Counted from the first letter of the stretch, positions 1 through 9,242 are shown. The stretch is DNA of 64,000 nucleotides from Jezberella montanilacus (GCF_003003055.1 NZ_PVTV01000016.1:124001-188000), one strand, 5' to 3'. The notes: generated by a model not told the origin, from the letters alone. Made by a program: numbers and translations.

Positions 1-1
1 C

Positions 2-187
2 TCGGTACGGGCGTCTAACACCCTGAGGATTGCTATTCACCGCCCTGGCAACGGTCGCAAGCTGATTATTCTGGTTGTGCAAGATAATCTGGTGAAAGGT
101 GCGGCGGGTCAGGCTATTCAGAATATGAATTTAATGTTCGGTTTTCCTGAGACAGCCGGCTTGAGCCACGTGGCGATTTCGCCGTAA
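2..187 (+). CDS. argC: N-acetyl-gamma-glutamyl-phosphate reductase, C-terminal end (partial)
   Basis: Only the last 61 codons are inside the window; the gene starts upstream. The frame reads [15 protein letters not shown], then [19 protein letters not shown], and ends TAA at 185-187. The segment [18 protein letters not shown] is the typical C-terminus of ArgC, the NADPH-dependent enzyme of arginine synthesis that reduces N-acetylglutamyl phosphate to the semialdehyde. argC directly before erpA is a common order in Burkholderiales, which supports the call. The catalytic cysteine and NADP-binding parts lie outside the window and cannot be checked. Confidence 0.88.
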   Translation, partial: SVRASNTLRIAIHRPGNGRKLIILVVQDNLVKGAAGQAIQNMNLMFGFPETAGLSHVAISP

Positions 188-203
188 ATCCTTAATTTGC
201 TGT

Positions 204-228
204 ATAGTTGAGCATAATAGTCGGATAT
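204..228 (+). promoter_or_regulatory. Putative type 1 IscR binding site upstream of erpA
   Basis: The 25 bases fit the E. coli type 1 IscR consensus (ATASYYGACTRwww followed by YAGTCRRSTAT) at 22 of 25 positions by hand. The left half reads ATAGTTGAGC and the right half TAGTCGGATAT. The exceptions are G and C at positions 9-10 and A at position 22. IscR with a bound Fe-S cluster represses erpA in E. coli, so the position 86 bases before the erpA start makes biological sense. No clear -35/-10 pair could be fixed around it. Confidence 0.6.
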
Positions 229-243
229 AACCCCTTGGGTTAT
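227..243. repeat. Perfect inverted repeat between argC and erpA
   Basis: ATAACCC-CTT-GGGTTAT forms a 7-bp stem with a 3-base loop. It touches the right end of the putative IscR site. No T-run follows, so it is not a clear terminator for argC. It may be an operator or a hairpin in the erpA leader. Confidence 0.5.
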
Positions 244-313
244 CCCTGACTTAAAGTGTAGTCTTTGTTATTCCGTCGTATCGCAAGTCGCCTCAAAGAG
301 GCTGGAGTCCACC

Positions 314-682
314 ATGAACACCATCACTGAAACCGTTAATCTGCAAACCCCGCCGCCAGCAATCATCTTTACTGATTCTGCTGCCGAGAAGGTGAAAGAC
401 CTGTTGATTGAAGAAGGCAACAATAACTTGAAGCTTCGAGTTTTCGTACAAGGTGGTGGTTGCTCAGGTTTTCAGTATGGTTTCACTTTTGACGAAGACG
501 TAGCTGATGACGACACCACGCTTGAGAAAAACGGTGTTGCTCTTCTGGTTGATCCAATGAGCTTTCAGTATCTGGTCGGCGCTGAGATTGATTACAAAGA
601 AGATATCGAAGGCGCTCAGTTCGTCATTCGTAATCCGAATGCCACAACGACTTGTGGTTGCGGTTCGTCTTTCTCTGTCTAA
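314..682 (+). CDS. erpA: Iron-sulfur cluster insertion protein ErpA
   Basis: A 122-residue A-type carrier that passes Fe-S clusters to target enzymes. The three cluster-binding cysteines are at residues 50 ([11 protein letters not shown]), 114 and 116 ([12 protein letters not shown]), which is the family signature near the C-terminus. Length is normal for ErpA. The start is fixed by GGAG at 304-307, six bases before the ATG. It lies after argC and converges with anmK, the two stop codons being directly adjacent. The probable IscR site at 204-228 suggests expression follows Fe-S demand. An IscA paralogue is the only real alternative; the argC-erpA-anmK order favours ErpA. Confidence 0.95.
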   Translation: MNTITETVNLQTPPPAIIFTDSAAEKVKDLLIEEGNNNLKLRVFVQGGGCSGFQYGFTFDEDVADDDTTLEKNGVALLVDPMSFQYLVGAEIDYKEDIEGAQFVIRNPNATTTCGCGSSFSV

Positions 683-1783
683 TTAGCCAGCTTTCCAGGT
701 AGCGCCTAAGAGGCGCGCGCCTTGTGCACCGGTAACCGCAGGGTTGCTGGCTTTAACGTCGTTTTGATTGGCCCAAGCCAACCAGGCAAACGCAAGCGCT
801 TCAACATCTTGGGATGAGATCCCGTGATAATCCGTTGCGGTGACTGGGCGCTTTAGCAGGTTGCCGAGGTCTCGCATGAGCAAGGCGTTCTTGGCGCCAC
901 CACCACACACGAGTACATCTTTGGCCTGAGTGGCGTAGCGCTCGATGGCTTGTGAAATGGTCTGTGCGGTCAGTGCGCGTAATGTTGCTTGAACGTTTTG
1001 AGGCGTTTCAACAAAAGCGCTTAGTCGTTCATTCAACCAATCGGCATGAAACAGATCGCGTCCGGTCGATTTTGGGGCGGGTAGGTCAAACCACGGCTCT
1101 GAACTGATAAGGTGTTCAAGCAAAGCCTTGTTGACGAGGCCACTGCCGCCCCACTGGCCTGAATGGTCATAAGCTTGGCCTGTATGACGTTCGCACCACA
1201 GGTCCATTAAGACGTTTGCGGGACCAGTATCAAAGCCAAGCAAAGGCTTGTCAGGGTCGAGCACCGTGATATTTGCAATACCTCCGAGGTTGAGCACAAC
1301 GCGAGGCTCGTTACCCATAAAGACGTATTGATGAAACATGGGTACTAGTGGCGCGCCTTGTCCGCCTGCCGCCACATCACGGCTTCTAAAGTCAGCCACC
1401 ACATCAATCTGAGTTAATTCGGCCAGCAAAGCGGGTGAATTTAATTGAATGGTGTAGCCAGCCTGGGGCTGATGCCTGACCGTTTGCCCGTGTGCGCCAA
1501 TTGCGCTGATATCTTGTGACGTCAGGCCAGCCGCAAAGATTGCCTGCTTGGTGACTGTTGCATAAAGGCGAGCCAGCGCTTGACTGACGATTGCGGCGCG
1601 TGCCAGTTCGTCTGCACCGCTGCTATTGAGCGAGAGAAGCTCGTGACGCAAGCCGGGTGAGAAATGCTCAGACGCGCGAGCAAGCAATTTAGGTGTGCCC
1701 TGTTGATCGAATTCAGCGACCACTGCATCAACGCCGTCAAGACTGGTACCAGACATGAGGCCGACGTATATTTGGCCAGTCAT
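683..1783 (-). CDS. anmK: Anhydro-N-acetylmuramic acid kinase
   Basis: A 366-residue cytosolic kinase of cell wall recycling. It converts 1,6-anhydro-MurNAc with ATP to MurNAc-6-phosphate. The N-terminus has the sugar-kinase phosphate loop GLMSGTSLDGVDAVV at about residues 8-22, and GHGQTV-, NLGGIAN- and DTGPAN-like blocks follow (GAHGQTVRH, VLNLGGIANITVL, GFDTGPANVLMD). The GGGAKN segment near residue 294 fits the second nucleotide motif. Its ATG follows AATAGG and lies two bases after the stop of the upstream M23 peptidase, so the pair is probably one transcript linking wall cleavage with recycling. Confidence 0.95.
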   Translation of the reverse strand: MTGQIYVGLMSGTSLDGVDAVVAEFDQQGTPKLLARASEHFSPGLRHELLSLNSSGADELARAAIVSQALARLYATVTKQAIFAAGLTSQDISAIGAHGQTVRHQPQAGYTIQLNSPALLAELTQIDVVADFRSRDVAAGGQGAPLVPMFHQYVFMGNEPRVVLNLGGIANITVLDPDKPLLGFDTGPANVLMDLWCERHTGQAYDHSGQWGGSGLVNKALLEHLISSEPWFDLPAPKSTGRDLFHADWLNERLSAFVETPQNVQATLRALTAQTISQAIERYATQAKDVLVCGGGAKNALLMRDLGNLLKRPVTATDYHGISSQDVEALAFAWLAWANQNDVKASNPAVTGAQGARLLGATWKAG

Positions 1784-1785
1784 GC

Positions 1786-3162
1786 CTATTGCTGAGCGAT
1801 GCTCGCAGATTCTTCAGCCGCAGCTGGTTGAAACTTTGCCAGTACTTCAAGCTGTTGCTTTAACGGCGCGACAGCTTTAACAAAGGTTGGCAAGTGCTCT
1901 GCTTCGATCGGCGGCGATTCTGGAAGCGCCACCGTGAGTGGATCAACGGGCTTATCGTTAATGCGGAATTCATAGTGCAGATGCGCCCCGGTTGACCAGC
2001 CGGTCGAGCCAACGTAACCAATGGTTTGGCCTTGCGCAATCCTTGATCCCTTAACGAGATCGGGTGCAAAAGCAGATTGATGGCCGTATACAACAGTGAT
2101 GTTGCCTGGATGGCGCAAGATGATGACGTTACCGTAACCGTTCTGCCATCCGATATAGTCGATGATACCGTCGGCAGTCGCCTGAATTGGCGTACCCGTA
2201 GGAGCCGCGTAATCGACACCCGCATGGCCTGACCAAGAACCCAAGATCGGATCGCGTCTCGTCCCGAAAGTAGAGCTGATGCGAGAAAACTTCAGGGCAT
2301 TGCGAAGAAAAACGCCGCGCAGCGTCTCACCTTCGAGGCTGTAATAGCCACCAGATTTGTTGTCGTCCGAATTGAACCAGACCGCGCTGTAGGATTTGCC
2401 TTGATTAACGAATTGCAGAGCCAGCACGCGACCGGTGCCAACACTGCGACCTTCGTGTGCCCGGGTCTCGTAGACGACTCTGAATTGATCACCTTTGCGC
2501 AAACCGCGCAAAAAGTCGATCTTGCTACCAAGAATATCTGCCATCTGGCTTGTGATCCCATCGGGAATGTTGGCAACGTCTGTCGCCGCGAACAGCGAGC
2601 GGGTGATCGTGCCCATACCCACTTCAATATGGGTTTCAGTCTGTTCTTCAATCTCGTTAAAGGTGAAGCTGCCATCGACGGCTTTCACTTCAAGCATTTT
2701 TGCGATCACACGACCATTTGCTTCAGTACCGGGCGTGTGTATGTAGCGCAACCACAAAAAGTCACCATCTTGTGTGGTTGCCACCAGAACGGTGCGCCCG
2801 GGGCGCAGCTTGTATATTGACCGTGCTTGAGTGTTGCTTGTAATGGCGGTGAGCAAGCGAGTATCTGTCAGCTTGAGTCGCTTTAGGACTGAGGCCACCG
2901 TATCACCCGGCTGGATGTGTGTTTCAGTGATGAACGGTGCGTCGGCACCAGCTGTTGCCTCTGTGCGTGCCAGCGCTTCGTCGGGGATGGCGACCACATC
3001 TTGAAGAACCACTTGCTCGGGCGGTGGGAGATCGGTCGCACTTGGCACAACCATCCCGAAGGCCCCAACACCAACAAACAGCAAAACGATAGAGCAAACT
3101 GCAAAGGCGTAAACGAGACGACCACCAACCGAGTTAGGGGCCTGAATGAGAGGTGAGCGCAT
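1786..3162 (-). CDS. M23 family metallopeptidase (murein endopeptidase, MepM-like)
   Basis: Membrane-anchored LytM-type zinc peptidase predicted to cut peptide cross-links in murein. One hydrophobic segment (LVYAFAVCSIVLLFVGVGAF) lies near the N-terminus. A LysM/OapA-like segment (ETHIQPGDTVASVLKRL) follows. The C-terminal M23 domain has the zinc ligands HAGVDYAAP and HLHYEF. The reading frame is open to a TTG at 3243, but the first ATG is at 3162 (MRSPLIQAPNSVGG), giving 458 residues; neither start has a convincing ribosome binding site. It is divergent from tyrS and runs into anmK with a two-base gap. Confidence 0.88.
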   Translation of the reverse strand: MRSPLIQAPNSVGGRLVYAFAVCSIVLLFVGVGAFGMVVPSATDLPPPEQVVLQDVVAIPDEALARTEATAGADAPFITETHIQPGDTVASVLKRLKLTDTRLLTAITSNTQARSIYKLRPGRTVLVATTQDGDFLWLRYIHTPGTEANGRVIAKMLEVKAVDGSFTFNEIEEQTETHIEVGMGTITRSLFAATDVANIPDGITSQMADILGSKIDFLRGLRKGDQFRVVYETRAHEGRSVGTGRVLALQFVNQGKSYSAVWFNSDDNKSGGYYSLEGETLRGVFLRNALKFSRISSTFGTRRDPILGSWSGHAGVDYAAPTGTPIQATADGIIDYIGWQNGYGNVIILRHPGNITVVYGHQSAFAPDLVKGSRIAQGQTIGYVGSTGWSTGAHLHYEFRINDKPVDPLTVALPESPPIEAEHLPTFVKAVAPLKQQLEVLAKFQPAAAEESASIAQQ

Positions 3163-3433
3163 CGCTAACAGCGCACGCTTCAATGCCAGGGGTACTTTAA
3201 CTATCAAAAGAAAAATCCATTTAGTGGGCTGACAAAGCCCCAACTGCAGTGGTGATTGGTTGGCGCGTCGACATCAGAATGCGTATGATTCGTCTGCATG
3301 GGGAAAGTTGCAGTCCATAGTCGATCGAGCCGAAGCTGAAAGTTTAGCCCATTTTGTGCGTTGCATCAGTCATAGTTTTGTAATAATTCGTAAGTATCGG
3401 TCAATTTCAGTTAAATACTATTTAATTTACATC

Positions 3434-4660
3434 ATGTCACAGTCAAAATACGAAATAACACCAACGGTTGAAGCCAGCATGGGGGTAGCCCTGCGCGGCT
3501 GTGACGAGTTGCTGGTTCAGGCCGAGTTTATGCAGAAGCTTGCGCGTAGCGAGGCGACCGGTGTCCCGTTGCGCATCAAGCTTGGGTTAGATCCCACCGC
3601 GCCTGATATTCACCTGGGCCACACCGTTGTGTTGAACAAAATGCGGCAGTTGCAAGATCTGGGGCACACGGTCATTTTTTTGATTGGTGACTTCACCTCC
3701 ATGATCGGCGATCCTTCCGGTCGCAATTCGACCAGACCGCCCTTGACGCGTGAGCAGATCGAAGCGAACGCCAATACCTATTACGCCCAGGCCAGTTTGG
3801 TGCTGGATCCGCAAAAAACTGAAATTCGTTACAACTCAGAGTGGTCCGATCCACTGGGTGCGCGGGGCATGATTCAATTGGCGTCGCGTTATACCGTCGC
3901 GCGCATGATGGAGCGTGATGACTTTACAAAACGGTATAGAGCAGGTGAGCCGATCTCTGTGCATGAATTTCTATATCCTTTGATGCAAGGCTATGACTCG
4001 GTTGCCTTGAAGTCTGATCTTGAGCTCGGTGGTACCGACCAGAAGTTCAATCTGCTTGTCGGTCGTGAGCTGCAGCGAGAGTATGGGCAAGAGCCACAAT
4101 GTATTTTGACGATGCCGCTTCTTGAGGGGACTGATGGTGTCGACAAGATGTCGAAGTCCAAGAACAACTATATCGGCATCAGCGAAGCGCCTGAGTCAAT
4201 GTTCGGCAAGCTCATGTCGATCTCTGACACGCTGATGTGGAAGTACTTTGAGTTGTTGTCCTTCCGCAGCCTCGACGAGATCGCAGCCTTGAAGGCGGAG
4301 ATCGACGCAGGGCGCAATCCGCGTGATGCCAAAGTGATGCTGGGCCAGGAAATCGTCGCAAGATTTCATTCGCCAAGCGCTGCTGAAGGCGCCCTAGCGG
4401 CTTTCGAAGCGCGTTTTCGGGATGGTGCCGTCCCTGAGGATATGCCCGAGATGACGGTTGCTGGTGCGCCGCTTGGTGTCCTCAAGGTGCTGCGCGAAGC
4501 CAACCTGGTCGCGTCCGGGGCAGAAGCCCAACGTAATATTGAGCAAGGTGGTGTCCGCATCAACGGCGCTAAAGTCGAAGACAAAGGCCTGCAACTCGCT
4601 GCGGGTATTTATGTCATGCAAGTTGGTAAGCGTAAGTTTGCGAGAGTAACCGTCGTCTAG
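3434..4660 (+). CDS. tyrS: Tyrosine--tRNA ligase
   Basis: Class I aminoacyl-tRNA synthetase that charges tRNA-Tyr. From the ATG at 3434 the protein is 408 residues. HLGH (residues 60-63) is the HIGH motif, DKMSKSKNN (KMSKS at 238-242) is the second signature, and a C-terminal S4-like RNA-binding segment ([19 protein letters not shown]) closes the protein. The frame stays open upstream to 3260, but those 58 codons look unlike any synthetase, and family members begin shortly before [11 protein letters not shown]. No strong Shine-Dalgarno is visible before 3434; an ATG at 3479 is the alternative. Confidence 0.94.
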   Translation: MSQSKYEITPTVEASMGVALRGCDELLVQAEFMQKLARSEATGVPLRIKLGLDPTAPDIHLGHTVVLNKMRQLQDLGHTVIFLIGDFTSMIGDPSGRNSTRPPLTREQIEANANTYYAQASLVLDPQKTEIRYNSEWSDPLGARGMIQLASRYTVARMMERDDFTKRYRAGEPISVHEFLYPLMQGYDSVALKSDLELGGTDQKFNLLVGRELQREYGQEPQCILTMPLLEGTDGVDKMSKSKNNYIGISEAPESMFGKLMSISDTLMWKYFELLSFRSLDEIAALKAEIDAGRNPRDAKVMLGQEIVARFHSPSAAEGALAAFEARFRDGAVPEDMPEMTVAGAPLGVLKVLREANLVASGAEAQRNIEQGGVRINGAKVEDKGLQLAAGIYVMQVGKRKFARVTVV

Positions 4661-4723
4661 GCAAGGTGCCCGCCTTCAGGGGCGGTACACTACTACACCC
4701 GAATCCCTTTGCTAGGAAACCTC

Positions 4724-5968
4724 ATGTTTGACCGTAGCCTTACCCTTGAGCGCGTTGACCCCGAAGTATGGGCAGCTGTCCAGAAAGAAGACCAACGCCA
4801 AGAGCAGCATATTGAGCTCATCGCTTCTGAAAACTATGCGAGTCCCGCTGTCATGCAGGCGCAAGGTACTCAGATGACCAATAAATATGCAGAGGGTTAT
4901 CCAGGTAAACGTTATTACGGTGGTTGCGAGTATGTCGATATCGTCGAGCAACTAGCGATCGATCGTCTGAAAGAGCTGTTTGGTGCCGAAGCCGTCAATG
5001 TTCAGGCTAACTCGGGCTCACAGGCGAACCAGGCGGTTTATCAGGCATTCTTGAAACCGGGTGATTCGGTGCTCGCCATGAGTCTGGCAGAGGGCGGTCA
5101 CCTGACGCACGGTGCTTCAGTCAATGCGTCAGGTAAGTTGTACAGCTTTAATCACTATGGTCTGGATGCTGATGAGGTGCTTAATTACGAGCAGGTCGAA
5201 GAACTTGCTCGTTTGCATAAGCCCAAGATTCTCATCGCGGGTGCGTCGGCTTATTCGCTGAAAATTGATTTCGAGCGTATGGCTCGTATTGCCAAGGATA
5301 ACGGTGCTCTGCTGATGGTTGATGTGGCGCATTACTCTGGCTTGGTAGCTGGTGGTGCTTATCCTAGCCCTGTCCCGTTTGCGGATATCGTTACATCCAC
5401 CACGCACAAGTCTTTGCGTGGACCTCGCGGTGGCATCATCATGATGAAAGCTGAGCATGAGAAAGCCATCAATTCGGCGATCTTCCCCGGCATTCAAGGT
5501 GGTCCGCTGATGCACGTGATTGCAGCCAAGGCAGTTGCGTTCAAAGAAGCGCTGACACCTGAGTTCAAAACTTATGCTACGCAAATTGTTAAGAATGCAG
5601 ATGTATTGGCTAAAACACTGGTTTCGCGTGGTTTGCGCATCGTGTCAGGTCGCACCGAGAGCCACGTGATGCTGGTTGATCTGCGATCCAAAGGTATCAC
5701 CGGTAAAGAGGCGGAGGCCGTTCTGGGTCTGGCGCACATTACGTGCAACAAAAACGCCATCCCTAACGACCCCGAGAAGCCGTTTGTCACAAGCGGCATT
5801 CGTTTGGGTACCCCTGCGATGACGACGCGTGGATTTAAAGAGGCCGAGTCAGAGTTGACCGCTCATTTGATCGCAGACGTGCTTGATAACCCAAGAGATG
5901 AGGCGAATATTGCCTCGGTTCGCGCACGCGTCAATGCCTTGACGTCAACTTTTCCGGTCTACGGTTAA
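4724..5968 (+). CDS. glyA: Serine hydroxymethyltransferase
   Basis: PLP enzyme that interconverts serine and glycine and charges tetrahydrofolate with a one-carbon unit. The 414-residue product is of normal length. The PLP lysine is K229 in [14 protein letters not shown]. The [14 protein letters not shown] block near residue 31 and YYGGCEYVD near residue 64 are typical. The ATG at 4724 is preceded by AGGAAA, which favours it over the in-frame TTG at 4709. It is followed by nrdR after nine bases, and the glyA-nrdR-ribD-ribE order suggests a joint transcript. Confidence 0.97.
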   Translation: MFDRSLTLERVDPEVWAAVQKEDQRQEQHIELIASENYASPAVMQAQGTQMTNKYAEGYPGKRYYGGCEYVDIVEQLAIDRLKELFGAEAVNVQANSGSQANQAVYQAFLKPGDSVLAMSLAEGGHLTHGASVNASGKLYSFNHYGLDADEVLNYEQVEELARLHKPKILIAGASAYSLKIDFERMARIAKDNGALLMVDVAHYSGLVAGGAYPSPVPFADIVTSTTHKSLRGPRGGIIMMKAEHEKAINSAIFPGIQGGPLMHVIAAKAVAFKEALTPEFKTYATQIVKNADVLAKTLVSRGLRIVSGRTESHVMLVDLRSKGITGKEAEAVLGLAHITCNKNAIPNDPEKPFVTSGIRLGTPAMTTRGFKEAESELTAHLIADVLDNPRDEANIASVRARVNALTSTFPVYG

Positions 5969-5977
5969 GCACTTGGC

Positions 5978-6451
5978 ATGAAGTGTCCTTTCTGCGGTTT
6001 TGCCGATACTCAGGTCGTTGACTCGCGCGCAAGCGATGAGGGCGACTTTATCAGGCGCCGCAGAAAGTGTTCATCCTGTGATCGTCGCTTCACGACTTAC
6101 GAAAGGCCCGAGCTTGCGATGCCTTACGTGGTTAAACGTAACGGCAGTCGTCATGATTACGATTCAGCCAAAATGAGAGCGAGCCTCGCTTTAGCGCTGC
6201 GTAAACGACCGGTTAGTGCAGTTGTTGTCGACGCAACGGTGATGCGCATTGAAGATAAGCTGTTGACCAGCGGCGAACGCGAGGTCACGACCGCCTATTT
6301 GGGTGAACTCGTGATGGCTGAGTTGAAAAAAATCGATAAAGTCGCCTACGTGCGGTTTGCCTCGGTCTACAAGAGCTTCGAAGATATCGGTGAGTTCGTC
6401 GAAGCGATCCGTGAGATGCAAGTGCCCGCGGCTAAATCAAAAAAATCGTGA
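5978..6451 (+). CDS. nrdR: Transcriptional repressor NrdR
   Basis: A 157-residue repressor of ribonucleotide reductase genes. The N-terminal zinc ribbon has cysteines 3, 6, 31 and 34 (KCPFCGF and KCSSCDRRF). An ATP-cone follows at about residues 49-139, starting [14 protein letters not shown]. Known members bind NrdR boxes when loaded with dATP/ATP. The end overlaps the ribD GTG start by four bases (GTGA), so the two are translationally coupled. nrdR between glyA and ribD is common in proteobacteria. Confidence 0.96.
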   Translation: MKCPFCGFADTQVVDSRASDEGDFIRRRRKCSSCDRRFTTYERPELAMPYVVKRNGSRHDYDSAKMRASLALALRKRPVSAVVVDATVMRIEDKLLTSGEREVTTAYLGELVMAELKKIDKVAYVRFASVYKSFEDIGEFVEAIREMQVPAAKSKKS

Positions 6452-7617
6452 GTAATCCTGACCAAGATGTCTTCTACATGCGTCAGGCATTGGCTTTGGC
6501 GCAAGGGGTGTTGTATTTGCCGTCACCTAATCCGCGTGTGGGCTGTGTGGTCGTACGCAACGGTGAGGTGCATGGCCGAGGTGCAACGCAATTGGTCGGT
6601 GGCCCGCATGCTGAGGTCATGGCTTTGCGCGATGTCCTGCAAAATGGCTTGACTGCAGAAGGTGCCACGATCTACGTGACCCTTGAACCTTGTTGTCATC
6701 ACGGTCGCACACCGCCTTGTGTTGATGCCTTGATTGCAGCTAAACCGGCACGCGTCGTGTTTAGTCATTTTGATCCGAATCCAAATGTAGCCGGTCGTGG
6801 CATGCGTGCGCTGCGAGAGGCAGGCATACAAGTCACTGTCGGTGTCTGCGCTGAAGAAGCACTCGAAATCAATCCCGGGTTCATCTCGCGCATGACACGT
6901 GGTGTGCCGTATGTGTGGCTGAAGGCGGCAGCTTCGCTCGATGGTCGTACTGCCTTGAGTAATGGGGAGTCCCAATGGATTACCGGAGCTGAGGCGCGTG
7001 CGGATGGGCATCACTGGCGCGCGCGCAGTTGTACGGTCGTGACTGGTATCGGTACGGTGCGAACGGATAATCCGCAGTTAACTGTCCGGCATGTTGAAAC
7101 ACCTCGCCAGCCAAGGCGGGCCGTGATTGATCCCGGTTTGAGTATCGACGCGAATGCCCTGGTGCTGAAGGGCGGCGGCACGACGCTCTTCACCGCGACC
7201 AAGGATACGGATAAAACGCTTCGCCTTGCGGATGTTGGTGCTGAAGTCGTTTACGTCCCCGAGACCAAACTGGTTGCTTCGTCATCGCTGTCAGGTAAGT
7301 CACGCCCGCGCGTCGACTTGCTGGAAGTGATGCGTTGGTTGGCGAAGCGTGGCGATAATGAAATCCATGTTGAAGCAGGGTCTGGCATGAACGGTGCCTT
7401 GCTGCAAGCGGGCTGTATTGATGAGTTGCTGATTTACACCGCCCCAATGTTGATAGGCGAGGGGATGGGGATTGCCAAACTGCCCGGTCTGCACAAGCTA
7501 TCGCAAGCGCCGCGCTTTGAGTTTATTGATGTGGCCAGATTGGGTGCAGACGTCCGTCTGCGCGCACGGTCAGTGGCTCGCTGGCAGGATTTGTTAAAAA
7601 AAATTCACTTGAATTGA
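6448..7617 (+). CDS. ribD: Bifunctional riboflavin deaminase/reductase RibD
   Basis: A 389-residue two-domain enzyme of riboflavin synthesis. The N-terminal cytidine-deaminase-like domain has HAE at 54-56 (GPHAEVMAL) and the zinc motif [11 protein letters not shown] with C82 and C91. The C-terminal half is the NADPH-dependent reductase domain ([14 protein letters not shown], then RAVIDPG). It starts with GTG at 6448, sharing four bases with the nrdR stop. ribE follows 44 bases downstream. The protein is slightly longer than the usual 360-370 residues. Confidence 0.95.
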   Translation: MSNPDQDVFYMRQALALAQGVLYLPSPNPRVGCVVVRNGEVHGRGATQLVGGPHAEVMALRDVLQNGLTAEGATIYVTLEPCCHHGRTPPCVDALIAAKPARVVFSHFDPNPNVAGRGMRALREAGIQVTVGVCAEEALEINPGFISRMTRGVPYVWLKAAASLDGRTALSNGESQWITGAEARADGHHWRARSCTVVTGIGTVRTDNPQLTVRHVETPRQPRRAVIDPGLSIDANALVLKGGGTTLFTATKDTDKTLRLADVGAEVVYVPETKLVASSSLSGKSRPRVDLLEVMRWLAKRGDNEIHVEAGSGMNGALLQAGCIDELLIYTAPMLIGEGMGIAKLPGLHKLSQAPRFEFIDVARLGADVRLRARSVARWQDLLKKIHLN

Positions 7618-7661
7618 TCAATTGTTGGTTGTTGTGTTTAACGTTTTGAAGAGGGCAAGCC

Positions 7662-8288
7662 ATGTTCACCGGAATCGTCGCAGCAGTCGGTCGTATAGAA
7701 AGCATTGAGCCTTTTGAAGGTGGTACTTGGGCCGGCGTTCACTTGAATATCAACGCTGGGGGTTTGGATCTGAGCGATGTCGGTCTTGGGGACTCTATCG
7801 CCATCCAAGGCGCTTGCATGACGGTTGTATCCAAAGACGATAAAGGCTTTAGCGTTGACGTCTCACGCGAGAGCTTGCGTTTGACCCGAGGTTTGGACGC
7901 AGTCGGTGAAGTGAATCTTGAAAAGTCGTTGCGTGTCGGTGATCAGATCGGCGGTCATCTTGTGTCGGGCCATGTTGACGGTTTAGGCGAAGTGATCCGG
8001 TTCGAGCCTGTGGGTGAATCGTGGTTGCTCGTTGTAAAAGCGCCCGGGTCGCTGGGTAAGTTTTTGGCGTACAAAGGCTCGATCACCGTTAATGGTGTGA
8101 GCCTGACCGTGAATACGGTTGAGGATGTTTCTGACGGCACCCAATTCAGCATCAACCTGATCCCGCACACAATTGCTGTGACGACACTCAAAGCGTTAAA
8201 GCCAGGGCAGCAAGTGAATTTAGAAGTCGATACGATTGCCCGGTATTGTGAGCGATTAATGAGTTATCAAGACACTACCATGGGGTAA
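7662..8288 (+). CDS. ribE: Riboflavin synthase, alpha subunit
   Basis: A 208-residue enzyme that dismutates two lumazine molecules to riboflavin. It shows the expected duplicated lumazine-binding fold: MFTGIVAAVGRIESI opens the first barrel, and a second repeat begins near HVDGLGEVIRFEP at about residue 105. The catalytic-type motif ACMTVVSKD and its repeat VNGVSLTVN are present. The start has GAAGAGGG about nine bases upstream. No FMN-riboswitch-like sequence fits in the 44-base gap to ribD. The product would feed the FMN demand of the sulfonate monooxygenases further on; that link is inference. Confidence 0.95.
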   Translation: MFTGIVAAVGRIESIEPFEGGTWAGVHLNINAGGLDLSDVGLGDSIAIQGACMTVVSKDDKGFSVDVSRESLRLTRGLDAVGEVNLEKSLRVGDQIGGHLVSGHVDGLGEVIRFEPVGESWLLVVKAPGSLGKFLAYKGSITVNGVSLTVNTVEDVSDGTQFSINLIPHTIAVTTLKALKPGQQVNLEVDTIARYCERLMSYQDTTMG

Positions 8289-8394
8289 GTTTTGGGGAAA
8301 GCAGTTTTTTTCATGATGAATTGTTTAAACCCACGCGCACAGGAACATCGCGCGCCACTGCAACAAAAACTTGGTTTCTAGCTTGGCGCACCCA

Positions 8395-8414
8395 TGAGTA
8401 TTGGTCAATACTCA
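8395..8414. repeat. Perfect inverted repeat between ribE and tRNA-Ser
   Basis: TGAGTATT-GGTC-AATACTCA gives an 8-bp stem with a 4-base loop. It stands about 100 bases after ribE and 89 bases before the tRNA. No T-run follows. It may be a weak terminator of the rib transcript or an operator. The rest of 8289-8502 shows no gene; a possible -35 TTGCTT for the tRNA lies at 8455-8460. Confidence 0.4.
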
Positions 8415-8502
8415 GAGCCTATTATCGAAACTAGACTCTGCTAAACTAGTGGACTTGCTTATTAGCTGTCTGTGGCAGATAGGTATCTTTAGGCAGTATC
8501 CC

Positions 8503-8593
8503 GGACAGGTGGCCGAGCGGTTGAAGGCGCACGCCTGGAAAGCGTGTATACGTCACAAGCGTATCGGGGGTTCGAATCCCCCTCTGTCCGCCA
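8503..8593 (+). tRNA. tRNA-Ser (anticodon GGA)
   Basis: A class II tRNA with encoded CCA. The acceptor arm pairs GGACAGG with TCTGTCC, ending in G then CCA at 8591-8593. The D-arm is GCC...GGC. The anticodon stem CACGC/GCGTG (8530-8534 and 8542-8546) holds the loop with GGA at 8537-8539, reading UCC and UCU. The long variable arm ATACG/CGTAT is typical of serine tRNA. The T-arm is GGGGG-TTCGAAT-CCCCC. The gene is flanked by an 11-base direct repeat (CAGTATCCCGG at 8494 and 8592). Confidence 0.96.
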
Positions 8594-8607
8594 GTATCCC
8601 GGCTCTA

Positions 8608-8632
8608 CCCCATTAACGGGGGATGACTTTTT
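8608..8632 (+). terminator. Weak terminator-like hairpin after tRNA-Ser
   Basis: CCCC at 8608-8611 can pair with GGGG at 8618-8621, and five T follow at 8628-8632. The stem is short, so this is only a possible terminator. Confidence 0.3.
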
Positions 8633-8672
8633 GGGTGTCAGTTCATCGTTAACAATTAACCTGGTCTCAAGC

Positions 8673-8701
8673 AAAATCCTTTAATAGATAAAAAGGATTT
8701 T
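8673..8701 (+). promoter_or_regulatory. Ten-bp hairpin covering the ssuE ribosome binding site
   Basis: AAAATCCTTT (8673-8682) and AAAGGATTTT (8692-8701) are perfect inverted repeats with a 9-base loop. The right arm contains the ssuE Shine-Dalgarno (AAGGA at 8693-8697), and the ATG begins at 8703. In RNA this AU-rich stem would hide the ribosome site, as in fourU-type thermometers, or the DNA palindrome could be an operator. Which applies cannot be told from sequence. Confidence 0.5.
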
Positions 8702-8702
8702 C

Positions 8703-9242
8703 ATGTCGATCTTACTAATTGCAGGCAGCCCCACTAAACCGTCTCGCTCAGCGGCTTTATTAAAAGAGCTCGAAAAGCAGCTTAACCATCTTGGCTTGCA
8801 AGCAGCGAATTTGTCTTTGCGTGAGTTACCCGCCGAAGCGCTCGTTCTGGCCCAGTTCGATCATCCAGCTCTTAAAAAAGCAGCGGCGAGCGTTGCACAG
8901 GCAGAAATTATTATCATTGCAACACCAATCTATAAAGCCGCTTACAGTGGCCTGCTCAAACTATTTCTGGATATTTTGCCTCAGGCCGCTTTGCGAGGAA
9001 AAGTAGTGCTGCCTCTTGTAACCGCAGGTTCGCCCAACCATATGTTGGCGATCGATTATGCCCTGCGGCCCGTGCTGCAATCCATGGGCGCGAAAAATAT
9101 TCTTCAAGGGATTTTTGCAATCGATCAACAGATTATTCAGCAAGAAGATGGTTACTACCAAGTCGACGATGAGCTTGCCATCCGACTAGATCAAGCCGTT
9201 TCTGCCATCGAGGAGTTTTACAAAGAAGGGGTGCTCGTATGA
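8703..9242 (+). CDS. ssuE: NADPH-dependent FMN reductase SsuE
   Basis: A 179-residue flavodoxin-fold reductase that supplies reduced FMN to alkanesulfonate monooxygenase. The N-terminus ILLIAGSPTKPSRSAALL carries the FMN phosphate loop, and ATPIYKAAYSGLLKLFLDILP near residue 80 is typical of SsuE. It is encoded apart from and convergent with the ssuABCD operon, in contrast to the E. coli ssuEADCB order. The stop overlaps a small ORF by four bases (ATGA). Translation may be limited by the hairpin at 8673-8701. Confidence 0.92.
   Translation: MSILLIAGSPTKPSRSAALLKELEKQLNHLGLQAANLSLRELPAEALVLAQFDHPALKKAAASVAQAEIIIIATPIYKAAYSGLLKLFLDILPQAALRGKVVLPLVTAGSPNHMLAIDYALRPVLQSMGAKNILQGIFAIDQQIIQQEDGYYQVDDELAIRLDQAVSAIEEFYKEGVLV

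Noticed and set aside
3260-3433. N-terminal extension of tyrS
   Set aside because: It resembles no synthetase, and the normal start context is the ATG at 3434.
7618-7661. FMN riboswitch before ribE
   Set aside because: The gap is only 44 bases, and the conserved riboswitch helices are absent.
8401-8616. Open frame of 71 codons over tRNA-Ser
   Set aside because: It spans the whole tRNA gene and has no ribosome site; the RNA gene explains the sequence.
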